From assembly GCA_030015575.1 (NCBI GenBank), contig JASDDO010000006.1, positions 374,626,137 through 374,690,136 of the forward strand: DNA of 64,000 nt, in the 5' to 3' direction. This DNA comes from Agapanthus africanus. Lineage: Eukaryota; Streptophyta; Magnoliopsida; Asparagales; Amaryllidaceae. Shown in pieces: positions 62,057-64,000 of the stretch. Each line of letters begins with the position of its first letter. Within the stretch, counting starts at the first letter, position 1. Made by a program: the position numbers and the translations under genes. The notes beneath the pieces are model-generated. The model had not been told where the DNA came from. It ran no database searches and was given only the letters and a program-made list of their open reading frames with translations.

Positions 62057-64000
62057 TGTTCCCCTCCAAATGGCGGCCTGGGCGTTAGGACGTCTGTGCC
62101 TGAGATTCGGGGCAGATGCTATTTGGTTTTATCCGTCTACCTCTCCGAAGATGCCAAGTTGATTTATGGCATCGTGTATCGAAGTTTTAGACGGATGCGG
62201 CCGATATAACAGACTTTGTCAGATTCCCCCTCGCTTGAGGGGTTTTTGATTGTGGGGACAATCTTCCCTGCAGGCGCAAGCCCCTGCAGTTAATTACGCT
62301 ACCGCATCGCGGTAACAACTTTCTCCTTCTCCAGAATTTCAGTTCGTGTCGTGTGTGTTCATTTTGTTTGTGGTTGCCCGTGGATTGTATACGGAGACTG
62401 AGTAATACCGTCGCCCGTAGGACGTGGATTAGTCCAAATCCGTATTTACTTAGATTTGGGTTTGGTGTTTTCAGTTTAAGGATGCCTTAGTCGCGTTGCG
62501 GTTGAGATCAACTTAAACGTTCGTCAAGGATACGTTAGTCCGGTTTTAGACTAAGATCAACTCAACGTAGTGATTAATTTAATGTATGGCCATCGGGACT
62601 CGTCACCTCTCTGACGTCGTTGAAGGATTACAACGACATGTATCAAAGGAGCTCGGAGATGTACCCTCGAACCAGAGTTGATTGGGAGTTTTATAATCCA
62701 TTTGAATATTTAAGGATACGTTAGCCGTGTTTGGGGCTAAGATCAACTTAAACGTTTGTTAAGGATACGTTAGTCCAGTTTGAGACTAAGATCAACTTAA
62801 CGGGACCGTTTAGATCCGATAAAAGAGCATTTGGGCTCTATTGTGCCAGTTTAGGGACGTGGTGGTCCGATATTAATTTAGGGACGTTTCGGTCCGATAT
62901 TAGTTTAGGGACGTTTTCGGTCCGATATTAGTTTATGGACGTTTCGGTCCGATGTTAGTTTAGGGACATTTCGGTCCGATATTAGTTTATGGACGTTTCG
63001 TTCCATTATTAGTTTAGGGACGTTTCGGTCCGATGTTAGTTTAGGGACGTTTCGGTCCGATATTAGTTTAAGGACGTCTCGGTCCAATATTAGTTTATGG
63101 ACGTTTCGGTCCAATGTTAGTTTAGGGACGTTTCGGTCCGATATTGGGTGTGTGGCCGTTGGGACCCGTCACCTCTTTGACGTCGTTGAGGAATTACAAC
63201 GATGGATGTCAAAGGAGTTCGGAGATGTACCCTCGAACCGGATGTAGATTGATTTAGAATAGCCATTTTGCTCATCCAATTTAATTTAAGGACTTATGGC
63301 CACGATTGGGCTAAGTCCAGTAAAAAAAAATGTCCAACATTGCTTTTGCATTTCCTTTTATTTTTATTTGGGCTTTGCCCAGAAAAGATGCAGGACATCA
63401 ATTTGTTTTGAGCTCTGTTCTTTATGAATGATGCAGAGCATCAATTTTATTTGGGCTCAGCCCTTTTGTTGCTTTGCAATTTATTTTGGCCTGCTAGGCC
63501 TTTTTGATTTGGGCATGGCCCTTCAAGTAATGCATTGCATTTGTGCAAAGCACCAAGAATCTTTTAGATTCAAGGGAAGGAGTGCAGAGCACTTTTAAAT
63601 TTCTTGATCTAAATTTAGATCAAAGAGAAGAAGAAAAATCTTTTCTTTCTTTCTATCTCAAAGAACCAGAGCTTCTCTAGCAAGTGCAAGGCACTATTTT
63701 TTTATTATTTTTACTTATTTATTTATTTATTGAAGATCATTGATTTTGTCTTTTAGATCAATGATCTATTCCTAAGAGAATTTTCTCTTATTTCAAAGGT
63801 TTTTACCTTCTTCTTTGTGTTCTCAAGAAGTTCTCTTCTTCTTTTTTTTTTTATCCCAATTGTCTATATATTTGAAATGGGGTCTGGGGTCCTTTTTATA
63901 GTGCTCAAAAATCAGTTAAATTTGTTAAAAAGATCTTTTCTGAGTGATTTGGGGAATTTTCCCCACCGTTGGATCTTTGATCCAAAGGCCTCTGTTTTAC
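62057..64000 (-). repeat. 5' LTR of the giant element (cut by the window end)
   Basis: Matches 39552-41492 with about 2 percent differences by eye plus a few 1-base indels. It contains the same nested hairpins (62470-62805), 27-bp array, short-hairpin chain (63373-63700) and minus-strand TATA (about 63900-63891). By comparison it should end near 64435. Confidence 0.85.
62848..63145. repeat. 27-bp tandem repeat, 11 units (5' LTR)
   Basis: Same 298-bp array as 40343-40640; unit number and order are identical, with only a few base differences. Confidence 0.9.

Larger units (their letters stand above)
39552..64000 (-). mobile_element. giant Tat/Ogre-like Ty3/gypsy retrotransposon with antisense genes
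   Basis: Minus-strand element bounded by LTRs at 39552-41927 (3' LTR, complete) and 62057 to beyond 64000 (5' LTR, cut by the window). If both LTRs have equal length, the whole would span about 24.9 kb. It has a PBS at 62051-62034, gag-protease-pol in one frame from 61971 to 52690 broken by three stops, and dual RNase H typical of the Tat clade. A 10.7 kb 3' interior carries two antisense genes, hairpin arrays and tandem repeats. LTR divergence is roughly 2 percent by eye, so it inserted recently into copia copy 3. Confidence 0.9.

Overview
The window looks like plant nuclear heterochromatin, almost certainly from an angiosperm. It consists almost entirely of nested LTR retrotransposons and holds no recognisable ordinary host gene. 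The evidence is Ty1/copia and Ty3/gypsy gag, protease, RT, RNase H and integrase signatures, a Tekay-type chromodomain, a giant Tat/Ogre-like element with two RNase H domains, and plant-type short introns and TATA boxes. The species cannot be named from the sequence.

Layout: 1-4448 is the 3' half of a decayed Ty1/copia element with its 3' LTR. 4449-9246 holds two head-to-tail plus-strand LTR copies of a Tekay-like gypsy family, the second lacking U3. 9247-11660 is a truncated minus-strand Tekay-like interior (gag, protease, RT). 11661-14481 is a minus-strand LTR. 14482-18655 is the interior of a second Tekay-like element (chromodomain back to gag). 18662-24890 is an RT-less gag-protease element with an Athila-like protease. 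24890-29069 is a second copia 3' half. 29070-32020 is gypsy-LTR-like non-coding DNA. 32021-35665 is a second RT-less gag-protease copy, split by a copia element (LTR 35666-37855, interior to 39551). That copia element is itself split by a giant minus-strand Tat/Ogre-like element from 39552 to beyond 64000.

The giant element is the youngest and most interesting unit. Its LTRs (39552-41927, and 62057 to beyond the window) differ by only about 2 percent by eye. Read on the minus strand it runs PBS, N-terminal gag ORF, gag-protease and RT/RNase H/aRNase H/integrase, all in one frame broken only by three stop codons. Between pol and the 3' LTR lie 10.7 kb that carry two plus-strand (antisense) genes. 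Each has a TATA box and a leader intron ending just before the ATG. The first is a nine-exon gene with a plant mobile domain; the second encodes a 169-residue protein I do not recognise. Each gene is followed by an array of short hairpins whose stems vary in sequence while the loop stays constant. Similar hairpin-dense DNA fills the LTRs, the gene leaders and a 158-bp tandem repeat. This hairpin system and the duplicated promoter-gene-array module are the best candidates for something undescribed.

Insertion order inferred from nesting: RT-less gag-protease copy 2, then copia copy 3 inserted at 35665/35666, then the giant element inserted at 39551/39552. Most other coding remnants are full of stops and frameshifts and should be read as fossils.
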